Source of the DNA: Treponema sp.
GTDB taxonomy: Bacteria > Spirochaetota > Spirochaetia > Treponematales > Breznakiellaceae
Length of the DNA: 7,763 nt
Assembly: GCA_031268125.1 (NCBI GenBank)
Contig: JAIRXT010000050.1
Span: 1-7,763 of the forward strand
Direction: 5' to 3'
Shown here: one piece after another, positions 1-6,182 of the stretch
Numbering within the stretch: position 1 is the stretch's first letter
Layout of the letters: each line of letters begins with the position of its first letter
Translations under genes and position numbers: made by a program
The notes under the pieces: model-generated
Seen by the model: the letters and a program-made list of their open reading frames with translations, nothing else
Told to the model about the DNA's origin: nothing
Databases searched by the model: none

Positions 1-893
1 AGGAAGCTGGCCACGATGAGGAACACCAGGTAAACCACCGCGTAGATCGCCATGCTCTGCCGCATGATAATCACCATGTAATTATCCCGCCAGTCCCGGA
101 CCACGTTTTCTTCCCCCAAAAGGGAGCGGAGCCGGCCGGTTATGGCCCGGCTGTGGGCGGGGTTTTCCGCGTGGATAAAAAACTGCTGGGTTCCCTCTCC
201 CAGGACCAGGAGCCGCTGGAGCCGGGTAAAGTCCACGATGATCGCGTCCTCGTCGTATTTCAGGTAATCGAATTTGAAAATTCCCGTGATGACCGGGCTC
301 CACATTTTGTCGGAAAACTGGGCCGACACGGTTTTTAGGGGAATCCGGTCCCCGATGTTAAGCCCGGCTTTTTCGGCCATCCTGTAGCCGACGGCGCACT
401 CGTTCGCGTCCGGTTCGGGGTAACGGCCCTCCGTCAGGCCGTCGTCCCGGCGGGTAAGGTTGAAGTTGTTCAGGGCCAGCTCTTCCTTGACCCGGATGCC
501 CCAGAGGAGCGCGTGTTTCACCGTGCTGTCCTGGAGGGTGGCGTAGGCCGTGATCCGGGGCAGGGCCGCCCGTACCCCGTCGATGCCCAGGGCAAGGCGT
601 TCCAGTTCCGCCACGGGAAGACCGCCGGCAGCGGGGAACTGGACGGGGTAATATTCCTTTTCCGCCTCGTAGCGGGAAGAAACCACGCTCACGTGCCCGG
701 TGTCAAAGACCCGGACCACCTCCTCGATGTTGTCCGTAAGCCCCGCCATCCACGCCTGTATAAACACCGTAAAAAACACCGCAATGGCCGCCGCGCTGAT
801 ACAAAAAAGGGTCCGCCGCATGTTCCGCAGAATGTTCCGGTACGCGATAGTTACCAGAACAAAAAACCCTCCCCGTTTAACCGTATTATTCAT
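1..893 (-). CDS. ABC transporter permease, FtsX/MacB fold (second permease; C-terminus cut by window edge)
   Basis: This is an open frame of about 297 codons, starting at the ATG at 893-891 and running without a stop off the left edge. An AGGAG Shine-Dalgarno directly follows the stop codon of the preceding permease gene, and only 10 bp separate the two genes. The protein starts MNNTVKRGGFFVLVTIAYRN. It has an 'AYRNILRNMRRT' cytoplasmic segment, then a first membrane helix (about residues 29-50), then a long extracytoplasmic domain of the MacB periplasmic-core type. The visible part ends in a second helix (MAIYAVVYLVFLIVASFL). This is the usual start of FtsX-fold permeases, which have one N-terminal helix, a large periplasmic domain and three C-terminal helices; the last two helices should lie beyond the window. 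With the ATPase and the other permease it would form a LolCDE-like heterodimeric exporter. The substrate cannot be told from sequence. Confidence 0.88.
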   Translation of the reverse strand, partial: MNNTVKRGGFFVLVTIAYRNILRNMRRTLFCISAAAIAVFFTVFIQAWMAGLTDNIEEVVRVFDTGHVSVVSSRYEAEKEYYPVQFPAAGGLPVAELERLALGIDGVRAALPRITAYATLQDSTVKHALLWGIRVKEELALNNFNLTRRDDGLTEGRYPEPDANECAVGYRMAEKAGLNIGDRIPLKTVSAQFSDKMWSPVITGIFKFDYLKYDEDAIIVDFTRLQRLLVLGEGTQQFFIHAENPAHSRAITGRLRSLLGEENVVRDWRDNYMVIIMRQSMAIYAVVYLVFLIVASF

Positions 894-903
894 ACCATCT
901 CCT

Positions 904-2634
904 TTAATCAAAGCGCAGGCTTTCGGTAACCGGCATCTTCAACGCCCGCCGGACCGGGAAATACGCCATGCAGGCCGCCAGGATTACGGCGATAATTCCC
1001 GAACCGGCGATCACCGGGATATTCCACGCGGACCGGAACACGCCGGTAACCCGGTAGCCGATGTCCCCGCCCATAGATTCGGTCATGCCGGTAAAGTCAA
1101 GGCCGTACTTCACCATAGGGATATTGACCAGGCAGCCCAGGGCAATGCCCGCAAGGGACCCAAAAAGGCCCACCATCCCCGCCTCCATCATATACGCAGC
1201 GATCAACTGGCCGTTGGTCATGCCCAGCGCCCGCATCATGCCGGTTTCCCGGGTCCGCTCCAGAATGGCCAGGAGCATGGTGTTGGCAATCCCCATAAAA
1301 GAGAGGATGAAAAGGACAATGAGCATGATCCGGGTGCTGATACTGTCCCCCCCGGAGGCCCCCAGGTAATCTTCCACATAGGCCCTCCAGGGGAAAATTT
1401 CCAGGTCCGGCGGAAGGACATGCCCGGCGTCCGCCAGGGCCGCCTTGACGGCCTCAACCCCCTCGGCTTTTCCGGGGACAGCGGCAGTATTGGCGTTCTT
1501 GAGCCGGATCAGCAGTTCCGTTACCCGGCCTTCCAGCATAAGCCCCGCCTCGTCCTGTAAAACGTCCAGGGGTATCCAGGCGGTGTTGTTGTTGGTCTTG
1601 GGATTGGGGGAGTTGACCACCCCCACCACCAGGGCGGAAATAAGCTGGTTTACGTGCCGGACGGCCCCGGCGTAATCAAGGCGGATCATGGCGGCCAGAA
1701 CCTGTTCCCGCAGCGCCTCATCTTCGGAAACCAGATACCAGGCTCCGGTAAGCCCGTCAAATTCGTAGGCCCGGTAGAAAAGCTCCCGCTCTCCGGCGTT
1801 TAGCAGGGGTTCCAGGTCCGCGTCGAATTTTTCTTTTCGTATTGATTCCGGGGCGGCCTTTATATCGATTACCGTGGAAAGCTGCACGGCCATCCGCCCC
1901 GTGTCCGCCAGAAGCCTCCAGTACCGGTCCAGGTCCGCCGGGGGAATATTTTTTTTCAGGCTCCGCCGTTCCTCCCCCGGCATGTCCGGGGGGACGGTTT
2001 CTTGCGGCGCAAGGAGGCCGCCGCTTCCCGCCGGCGCCGCTTCGTAAAGCCCCCGCGCAAAATCCCGGTCCCCCGGCGGGAGGCCCGCGAGGATCTCTTC
2101 CAGTTCGTTCCCGGCGGGCCGCTGGGGGATGCCGGTTTTGAGTTTGTCCGCGGTCATGGCCCCCAGCGCTATCTCAAAGGCGCCGTCCCTGATGTACCGG
2201 CCGGATTCCATGTACTCCGGGTAATGGAGGACCCGCGCCTCCGCGGCGGGATCGCAGCCGATAAAGGTCATGGGAGCGGACGCCGTTTCCGAGTAGATGG
2301 TCCCGGTAAACACAAAGCGGGGGGCGCTGTCGTAGCCCGCCCGGTCCAGGGCAGCGGCGCCTTCTTCCCAGCCGTCAAAACTTTCGTACATGGGAAGTTC
2401 GTCTTTTTTGGCGTAGTAGGCCCTGGTCTGGAGCTTTGCCGCGCCAATCTCAAAGTTGGCGATATTCCGCTCGGAGTCGATGTTCATTCCCATGAGCCAG
2501 CCGTCTACACAAATATAAAGCCCCACGCTGACGCTTACCGCAGCGATGGTAAGGACGCTTTTTACCTTGTGCCGGGCCAGGTTCCGCAGGGCAAGCCGCA
2601 TTAATTCGGTAGAAGTAGAAAAACTGCGGGCCAT
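904..2634 (-). CDS. ABC transporter permease, FtsX/MacB fold, with enlarged periplasmic domain (first permease)
   Basis: The product is a 576-residue inner-membrane permease of the FtsX/LolC/MacB superfamily. The start chosen is the ATG at 2634-2632, which overlaps the ATPase stop as TGATG and has GAGGT 6 nt upstream. A GTG one codon earlier is possible but sits too close to that site. The N-terminus has the 'LALRNLARHKVKS' motif and one helix (about residues 24-45). Three helices follow in the last 150 residues, with the family hallmark ERTRETGMMRALGMT after the second helix. The C-terminus (FPVRRALKMPVTESLRFD) is also typical of the family. The extracytoplasmic part is about 380 residues, clearly longer than in a typical LolC/LolE protein of about 400 residues in total. 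The excess lies around residues 175-330 and is rich in Pro, Glu and Arg. The overlap with the ATPase gene implies translational coupling. The family is certain; the cargo is unknown. Confidence 0.93.
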   Translation of the reverse strand: MARSFSTSTELMRLALRNLARHKVKSVLTIAAVSVSVGLYICVDGWLMGMNIDSERNIANFEIGAAKLQTRAYYAKKDELPMYESFDGWEEGAAALDRAGYDSAPRFVFTGTIYSETASAPMTFIGCDPAAEARVLHYPEYMESGRYIRDGAFEIALGAMTADKLKTGIPQRPAGNELEEILAGLPPGDRDFARGLYEAAPAGSGGLLAPQETVPPDMPGEERRSLKKNIPPADLDRYWRLLADTGRMAVQLSTVIDIKAAPESIRKEKFDADLEPLLNAGERELFYRAYEFDGLTGAWYLVSEDEALREQVLAAMIRLDYAGAVRHVNQLISALVVGVVNSPNPKTNNNTAWIPLDVLQDEAGLMLEGRVTELLIRLKNANTAAVPGKAEGVEAVKAALADAGHVLPPDLEIFPWRAYVEDYLGASGGDSISTRIMLIVLFILSFMGIANTMLLAILERTRETGMMRALGMTNGQLIAAYMMEAGMVGLFGSLAGIALGCLVNIPMVKYGLDFTGMTESMGGDIGYRVTGVFRSAWNIPVIAGSGIIAVILAACMAYFPVRRALKMPVTESLRFD

Positions 2635-3317
2635 CACTTTACCTCGTCGGATTCTACCTGCCCGTCCCGGATGTGAACGATTCTGCGGGCATAGTCCATG
2701 ACCATTTGATCGTGGGTAGAAAAGATGAAGGTGGTCCCCTCCCGTTTATTAAGGTCCAGCATCAGGCACAGAATCTCCCGGCCGATGGCGGAGTCCAGAT
2801 TCGCCGTGGGCTCGTCCGCCAGGATCAGGGCCGGCCGCTTGACCAGGGCCCGGGCAATAGCCACCCGCTGCTGCTGTCCGCCCGACATTTCCCTGGGCCG
2901 CCGCTTCTCCATGCCCTCAAGCCCCACCTCCCGGAGGACCTGTTGGACCCGGTTCCGAATCTCCCCCTTATCCACACCCAGCAGGGTCAGGGGGAAGGAG
3001 ATGTTTTCCTCCGCCGAAAGGACGGGGATAAGATTGTAAGCCTGGAAGATAAACCCGATCTTAAGCCGCCTGAGCAGGGCAAGCTGTTTCTTGTTCAGGG
3101 CGGAAAGGTCCTCGCCGCCCACCGTCATGCTGCCGCCGCTGATCGTGTCCAGACATCCGGCCAGATGCAGAAAAGTAGACTTGCCGCTGCCGGAAGGCCC
3201 GGCGATGGCGGCAAATTCCCCCTCCTGAAATTCCAGATTCACCTTCCGCAGGGCGTGGACCGTCTGGCCTTCAAGGCCGTAATCCTTTACCACACGTTCC
3301 GCCTTCACCACCGTCAT
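2634..3317 (-). CDS. ABC exporter ATP-binding protein, LolD/MacB-like
   Basis: This 227-residue protein has the length of a free-standing LolD-type ATPase. It carries every nucleotide-binding motif intact: Walker A GPSGSGKST (residues 40-48), Q-loop glutamine in FIFQAYNLIP (Q92), signature SGGQQQR (145-151), Walker B ALILADEP with catalytic E169, D-loop ANLDS, and switch histidine H202 in STHD. The 'FQAYNLIPVLSAEENI' stretch is typical of the MacB/LolD/FtsE group, which drives mechanotransmission exporters with FtsX-fold permeases; the two genes downstream encode just such permeases. The ATG at 3317-3315 is preceded by GGAGGTG at close to ideal spacing. Its stop overlaps the start of the next gene. 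ATP hydrolysis would power export or extraction of lipoproteins, lipids or peptides from the inner membrane. It could be called lolD-like, but assignment to lipoprotein sorting is unproven. Confidence 0.95.
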   Translation of the reverse strand: MTVVKAERVVKDYGLEGQTVHALRKVNLEFQEGEFAAIAGPSGSGKSTFLHLAGCLDTISGGSMTVGGEDLSALNKKQLALLRRLKIGFIFQAYNLIPVLSAEENISFPLTLLGVDKGEIRNRVQQVLREVGLEGMEKRRPREMSGGQQQRVAIARALVKRPALILADEPTANLDSAIGREILCLMLDLNKREGTTFIFSTHDQMVMDYARRIVHIRDGQVESDEVK

Positions 3318-3333
3318 AACGCACCTCCATTGT

Positions 3334-3391
3334 GTTATATTAAACTAACTTTTTAAGTATCTATCTTCCCGCCAAAAGAACACACCGTCAA
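3334..3391 (-). promoter_or_regulatory. Possible weak promoter ahead of the ABC exporter genes
   Basis: The 121-bp gap between the slipin stop and the ATPase start holds a TTGACG (3386-3391), a good -35 hexamer, but no strong -10 at standard spacing; GAAGAT lies 17 nt away. Closer to the gene an AT-rich tract contains TATAAC (3334-3339) and an overlapping TAATAT, which lack a matching -35. There is no hairpin with a T-run at the end of the slipin gene. The exporter may therefore be transcribed from the gntR promoter by read-through, from a weak internal promoter, or both. Confidence 0.3.
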
Positions 3392-3438
3392 GAGGATAAT
3401 TCCTAATTCCTGCTTTCCGGCTGTGCCGCAGTCATTTT

Positions 3439-4452
3439 TCAGCCGCCTTTTTGAGGGGTCCCTCCCTGTTCCGTCCCTAACGTGCGCTTTTGTGCACCGG
3501 TTGCCCGCCTCAGTTCCGTAAGGGCCTGCAGCCCGAACACGTCTTTAGTCTTAAGCTCCCCGGCTATGGAATTGGGAACCAGCATCATGGAATTCCCCGC
3601 CTTAAAGCCCTCGTTCAAAATCGAAAGGATCTTCAGCTTCATGGCCGGTTCGTTCTTCGCGTAAATAGTTACCGCCTCCTCCAGCTTTTTGGCAATTTCA
3701 ATTTCGGCCTCCGCCAGAAGTATGCGGCCCTTTTTCTCCCGCTCCGCCTGGGCCACCCGGGACAGGGAATCCTGCAGTTCCCCGGGAATCTGGATGTCGG
3801 TAATTTCGATGTACTGCACCGTAATCCCCCAGTCGGTCGTCTTCTTGTCCACCTCCCCCTGGATATGCTTTTCGATCAGGTCCCCCCGTTCCAGGAAGGT
3901 GGAAAGATCCTGGCTCGATATGGCATTCCGCAGGGCCGTCTTGGATGCCAGAACCACGGCGCTTTCGTAATCTTCCACTTCCAGAACGGCTTTTTGGGGG
4001 TCCCAGACCAGCCAGAAGCAGATGGCGTCCACGGTAACGGTAACCGAATCCCGGGTCAGCGTTTCCTGGGCGGAAAAATCCGTAACCCGGATACGGATAT
4101 CCACCAGCCGCTCCAGACGGTCCGCCAGGGGGATAAGGAAAAAAAGCCCCGCCCCCCGGACCCGCAGGAAACGCCCAAAGCGCAGGATGATCCCCCGCTC
4201 CCATTCGTTCAGCTTGCGGACGGAGGCCGCCGCCAGCAGGGCCGCGACAAAGATTCCCCCCGTGATCCCGTATGCCGCCGCAGGGGAAAGACCGCCGTCC
4301 TCCAGCCGGGAAAGGCACAGGGCCGCCGGAATTCCCCCCGCCAGGGCCAAAAAGATAAGCCGCAGAACCGGCAGGGTAAAATCCGTGTTTTTCCCGGGCC
4401 CCGGAAGCCTGTTTATCAGCGGCATCCCCTGATCAACCGTTAATTTCTTCAT
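3439..4452 (-). CDS. Slipin / stomatin-like SPFH-domain membrane protein
   Basis: The product is 337 residues from the ATG at 4452-4450, which has GAGGAG 6 nt upstream, placed directly after the gntR stop. An earlier in-frame ATG at 4482 would overlap gntR by 16 bp and has no such site. Two hydrophobic segments (about residues 28-48 and 58-78) are followed by the SPFH/Band 7 domain (about 79-240). The domain opens with LNEWERGIILRFGRF and ends with VQYIEITDIQIP and SRVAQAEREKKGRILLAEAE, hallmarks of prokaryotic slipins. A charged helical stretch (232-263) should form the coiled coil used for oligomerisation. The C-terminus is a short Gln/Gly/Lys-rich tail. Slipins form ring or cage assemblies on membranes and are linked to membrane microdomains, protease control and envelope stress. 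Their usual partner, an NfeD protein, is not encoded beside it. Its link here to a GntR repressor and an exporter suggests an envelope role. Confidence 0.92.
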   Translation of the reverse strand: MKKLTVDQGMPLINRLPGPGKNTDFTLPVLRLIFLALAGGIPAALCLSRLEDGGLSPAAAYGITGGIFVAALLAAASVRKLNEWERGIILRFGRFLRVRGAGLFFLIPLADRLERLVDIRIRVTDFSAQETLTRDSVTVTVDAICFWLVWDPQKAVLEVEDYESAVVLASKTALRNAISSQDLSTFLERGDLIEKHIQGEVDKKTTDWGITVQYIEITDIQIPGELQDSLSRVAQAEREKKGRILLAEAEIEIAKKLEEAVTIYAKNEPAMKLKILSILNEGFKAGNSMMLVPNSIAGELKTKDVFGLQALTELRRATGAQKRTLGTEQGGTPQKGG

Positions 4453-4466
4453 GTTTTGCTCCTCTT

Positions 4467-4886
4467 TTATCCCTTGCTCCATTTGCCTTGCCCGTCCTCC
4501 CAGGCCCTGATAAGCCGGAGAATCTCCCCCTTGTCCGCCCCCAGGTCCCGCATTTCCCGCATAAAACGGCCCAGGGCTTCCCTGATCTTGGCTTCCAGCA
4601 TGTCTTCCTCCGGTTCCGGCCGCTTGTCGGCGATATAGGTCCCGCTCCCCGCCCGGGTCGCCAGAATTCCCCGGATTTCCAGTTCCCCGTAGGCCTTGGC
4701 GATGGTGTTGGGGTTGATCTTCAGATCCACCGCCAGGGAACGGATGGTCGGGAGCCGGTCCCCGGTCTTCAGCCTGCCGGAAAGCACCCCGTTCTCTATC
4801 TGGCGGATAATCTGCCGGTACACCGGCGCGCCGCTGGTCTCATCCAGAGTAAAGCTGATTCCTTCCGCCGTATTTGTACTATTCAT
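4467..4886 (-). CDS. GntR-family transcriptional regulator, YtrA subfamily
   Basis: This 139-residue regulator has an N-terminal GntR winged helix-turn-helix (about residues 21-87) with the classic blocks PVYRQI, GDRLPTIRSLAVDLKINPNT, AKAYGELEIRG and GSGTYI. A short helical tail (about 94-135) follows instead of a large effector domain. That short tail defines the YtrA subfamily, whose members usually repress their own operon, which often includes ABC transporter genes, as seen here. The start is the ATG at 4886-4884. No Shine-Dalgarno lies before it, and the predicted transcription start is only about 2 nt upstream, so the mRNA may be leaderless. No better start exists further in: the next in-frame GTG falls inside the conserved PVYRQI block. 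The gene is followed after 14 bp by the slipin gene, probably in one transcript. The effector is unknown. Confidence 0.95.
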   Translation of the reverse strand: MNSTNTAEGISFTLDETSGAPVYRQIIRQIENGVLSGRLKTGDRLPTIRSLAVDLKINPNTIAKAYGELEIRGILATRAGSGTYIADKRPEPEEDMLEAKIREALGRFMREMRDLGADKGEILRLIRAWEDGQGKWSKG

Positions 4887-4916
4887 CTAGTACAATCTTA
4901 AATGAACTAGTACAAT
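4874..4916. promoter_or_regulatory. Putative GntR/YtrA operator: palindrome across the start codon plus upstream half-site
   Basis: A perfect inverted repeat TTGTACTA-N6-TAGTACAA occupies 4874-4895. It covers the start codon and the first codons of gntR as well as the predicted transcription start. The 10-bp sequence CTAGTACAAT at 4887-4896 recurs exactly at 4907-4916, inside the promoter spacer. The two copies are 20 bp apart, about two helical turns, hence on the same DNA face. GntR regulators bind palindromes as dimers and YtrA types are usually autorepressors, so this is the natural operator. Binding by this particular protein is inferred. Confidence 0.65.
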
Positions 4917-4923
4917 ATGTCAA
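4895..4923 (-). promoter_or_regulatory. Sigma70-type promoter of the gntR-slipin operon
   Basis: On the minus strand a perfect -35 TTGACA (4918-4923) is separated by exactly 17 nt from a -10 TAAGAT (4895-4900). Transcription would start near 4888, some 2 nt before the gntR ATG. The spacer contains one of the operator half-sites, so bound repressor would block RNA polymerase. Confidence 0.72.
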
Positions 4924-4948
4924 TAGAAAATACAAAAAATAAACTGAG

Positions 4949-4978
4949 GCTGTTCCAAAACTAAAGTTTTGGAACAGC
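4949..4978. repeat. 30-bp palindromic repeat, copy 1
   Basis: This is a perfect 14-bp inverted repeat with a 2-nt centre (GCTGTTCCAAAACT, AA, then the inverse). It differs from the copy at 7702-7731 only in the outermost pair and one centre base. It also forms the left end of the MITE-like element. It is not followed by a T-run in either direction, so a terminator role is unlikely. Confidence 0.8.
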
Positions 4979-5042
4979 AGCCTTTCCTCGGTTCACTACA
5001 CAGGAAATTCAGAAATGTATGCCAAACCTCTGTAACACGGGG

Positions 5043-5091
5043 TGCCGGGGGAAAAAATCCACCGCCCTGCGCGGTGTTTTTGCCCCCGGCA
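5043..5091. other. Strong imperfect hairpin with terminator-like core
   Basis: The outer arms TGCCGGGGG (5043-5051) and CCCCCGGCA (5083-5091) pair perfectly. Inside them, A5 pairs with T5 and CACCGC (5060-5065) pairs with GCGGTG (5071-5076) around a CCTGC loop. The inner stem followed by TTTTT on the plus strand looks like an intrinsic terminator, and the A-tract on the other side makes it roughly bidirectional. A second small hairpin, CCGGAA/TTCCGG, follows at 5098-5114. No gene is seen that would be terminated here, so it is more likely structural DNA of the surrounding element. Confidence 0.6.
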
Positions 5092-5153
5092 GGACCCCCG
5101 GAACTTGCTTCCGGCATACATTCCTGCTATTGCCGTAGTTTTGGAACTGGCTC

Positions 5154-5295
5154 AACAGAGATAGTCATAAAATTGTACCCAAACCTTAAATACGCGGCAG
5201 GAAATTTTGTTTCAATAATTACTACTATACGATGAGGTAGTAAACGGCAGGGTTACAGTCCGGTTGAACGGGCTTTATTCCGGGCAGATGTAAAA
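5154..5295 (+). other. Leader region of the PAP2-like gene; no clear signals
   Basis: This AT-rich stretch should contain the promoter of the plus-strand PAP2-like gene. A TATACG (5226-5231) could be a -10 element, but no matching -35 is seen. No strong Shine-Dalgarno precedes the ATG at 5296. I recognise no riboswitch or small gene here. Confidence 0.3.
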
Positions 5296-6138
5296 ATGCG
5301 GGTTAAACAGAAACTAATCATCGTATCAGCCATACTTTTTCTTGCACAGCCATGTCTCTTTGGGCAGAATTCGGAAAACACCGCAATTCCTGTTTCAAAC
5401 ATTTTCCACGACATAGGCAAAAACGCATTGCACGCCCTTACCTATAATTACGGAATTAACTTTCTTACCGCCGGAGCAGGAACTTTGGTACTTGTTGAAT
5501 CGGGGTTTGACTGGGAATACAGCCGCCTTTTCCGCGCAAATTCCACTCTTGCCTGTCTGGGTTTCCCGTCTTTGTACATCGGCTATATTACGCCTTTCGT
5601 ACTTCCGGTTGCCTTGTATCTTGCCGGACAACACCGGGTCGATGAAAGGCTGCGCGTTACCGGGATGGCGGTTTTGCAGGCAAGCCTGATTTCGATCGCT
5701 TACACCTCGTTTTTCAAGGGCATTACCGGACGTATTTCCCCCGGCATTGTTACCGTTCTTGACCACACAAAAAGCAATAAAACCGAAGATTTCAGCTCCG
5801 ATTTTGCGTGGGGTTTTGGAAGGCGCGGATTTATTGCCGGATGGCCTTCCGCCCATACGGCGACGGCTTTTTCCATGGCCGCCGTGCTTTCGGAACTGTA
5901 TCAAGATAAAACATGGGTAAAAATTGCGGCCTATTCTTACGCCGCAGTTATTGGTCTTGGGGTTTCATTCTGCGTACACTGGTCATCGGAAGTATTATCC
6001 GGCATGTTGATAGGTTACGCTGTCGGGAAAACCGTCGGCAAAAGTTTTAACCGGCTGTTGCAGGATACACGGCCAAACCCGGTCCGTGTATCGCTGCAGG
6101 CCACGGGTAATTCAATCGGCGTACGTGTTTCATGGTAA
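5296..6138 (+). CDS. PAP2-superfamily (phosphatidic acid phosphatase-like) membrane protein with degenerate active site
   Basis: The 280-residue protein begins with a signal sequence (MRVKQKLIIVSAILFLAQ, probable cleavage after LFG). Several hydrophobic segments follow: about 54-66, 88-110, 122-140, 188-200, 210-227 and 233-246. The PAP2 landmarks are present in order. Motif 1 is KGITGRISP (141-149), where the family has K-x6-R-P, so the second arginine is Ser148. Motif 2 is PSAH (184-187) for PSGH, keeping the histidine. Motif 3, normally SR-x5-H-x3-D, has Leu-Gly for Ser-Arg, keeps H228 and has Glu232 for Asp. PAP2 enzymes remove phosphate from lipid phosphates at the outer face of the membrane. 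This one has both histidines but has lost two phosphate-binding arginines, so activity is doubtful. The C-terminal tail (VSLQATGNSIGVRVSW) ends in an aromatic residue like many outer-membrane proteins. It converges on the thuA-like gene. Confidence 0.82.
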   Translation: MRVKQKLIIVSAILFLAQPCLFGQNSENTAIPVSNIFHDIGKNALHALTYNYGINFLTAGAGTLVLVESGFDWEYSRLFRANSTLACLGFPSLYIGYITPFVLPVALYLAGQHRVDERLRVTGMAVLQASLISIAYTSFFKGITGRISPGIVTVLDHTKSNKTEDFSSDFAWGFGRRGFIAGWPSAHTATAFSMAAVLSELYQDKTWVKIAAYSYAAVIGLGVSFCVHWSSEVLSGMLIGYAVGKTVGKSFNRLLQDTRPNPVRVSLQATGNSIGVRVSW

Positions 6139-6142
6139 CCGT

Positions 6143-6169
6143 CCGGAACGGCCGGTCTAACCGTTCCGG
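6143..6169. terminator. Hairpin between convergent PAP2-like and thuA-like genes
   Basis: A perfect 9-bp stem CCGGAACGG / CCGTTCCGG with a 9-nt loop starts a few bases after the PAP2-like stop codon and lies 13 bp beyond the stop of the convergent thuA-like gene. It has no T-run on either side, so it is not a textbook intrinsic terminator, but its position fits a shared bidirectional transcript end or RNA-stabilising stem. Confidence 0.5.
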
Positions 6170-6182
6170 CGTCTTCCCGCAT

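Larger units (their letters stand above)
4946..5153. mobile_element. MITE-like non-autonomous element (about 208 bp) with terminal inverted repeats
   Basis: The stretch begins GAGGCTGTTCCAAAACTA (4946-4963) and ends with the near-exact inverse TAGTTTTGGAACTGGCTC (5136-5153). Fifteen of 18 positions match, and the inner 12 bp are perfect. Within it are further inverted arms (5014-5023 with 5113-5122) and a strong GC-rich hairpin (5043-5091). No transposase or other convincing protein is encoded. The terminal motif recurs elsewhere in the window (7617-7641 and 7702-7731), as expected of a multicopy element. I see no clear target-site duplication. It fills most of the gap between the divergent gntR and PAP2-like genes. 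Confidence 0.5.

Noticed and set aside
700..1560. 286-codon plus-strand open frame
   Set aside because: It is antisense to both permease genes; the product is rich in His, Pro and Arg, as expected of a shadow frame.
3490..4443. 317-codon plus-strand open frame
   Set aside because: It mirrors the slipin gene, which has clear SPFH motifs and a ribosome-binding site; the plus-strand product has no known motif.
5043..5091. Intrinsic terminator for a gene
   Set aside because: The inner stem and T-run look right, but no plausible transcript enters it from either side, so it is listed as a structural hairpin.
4969..5235. 88-codon plus-strand open frame in the gntR-PAP2 gap
   Set aside because: It runs through the palindromes and hairpins of the MITE-like element, with low-complexity Pro/Gly-rich product and no ribosome-binding site.
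5240..5295. Riboswitch leader for the PAP2-like gene
   Set aside because: Only short, unconvincing pairings are visible and no known aptamer motif is recognisable.
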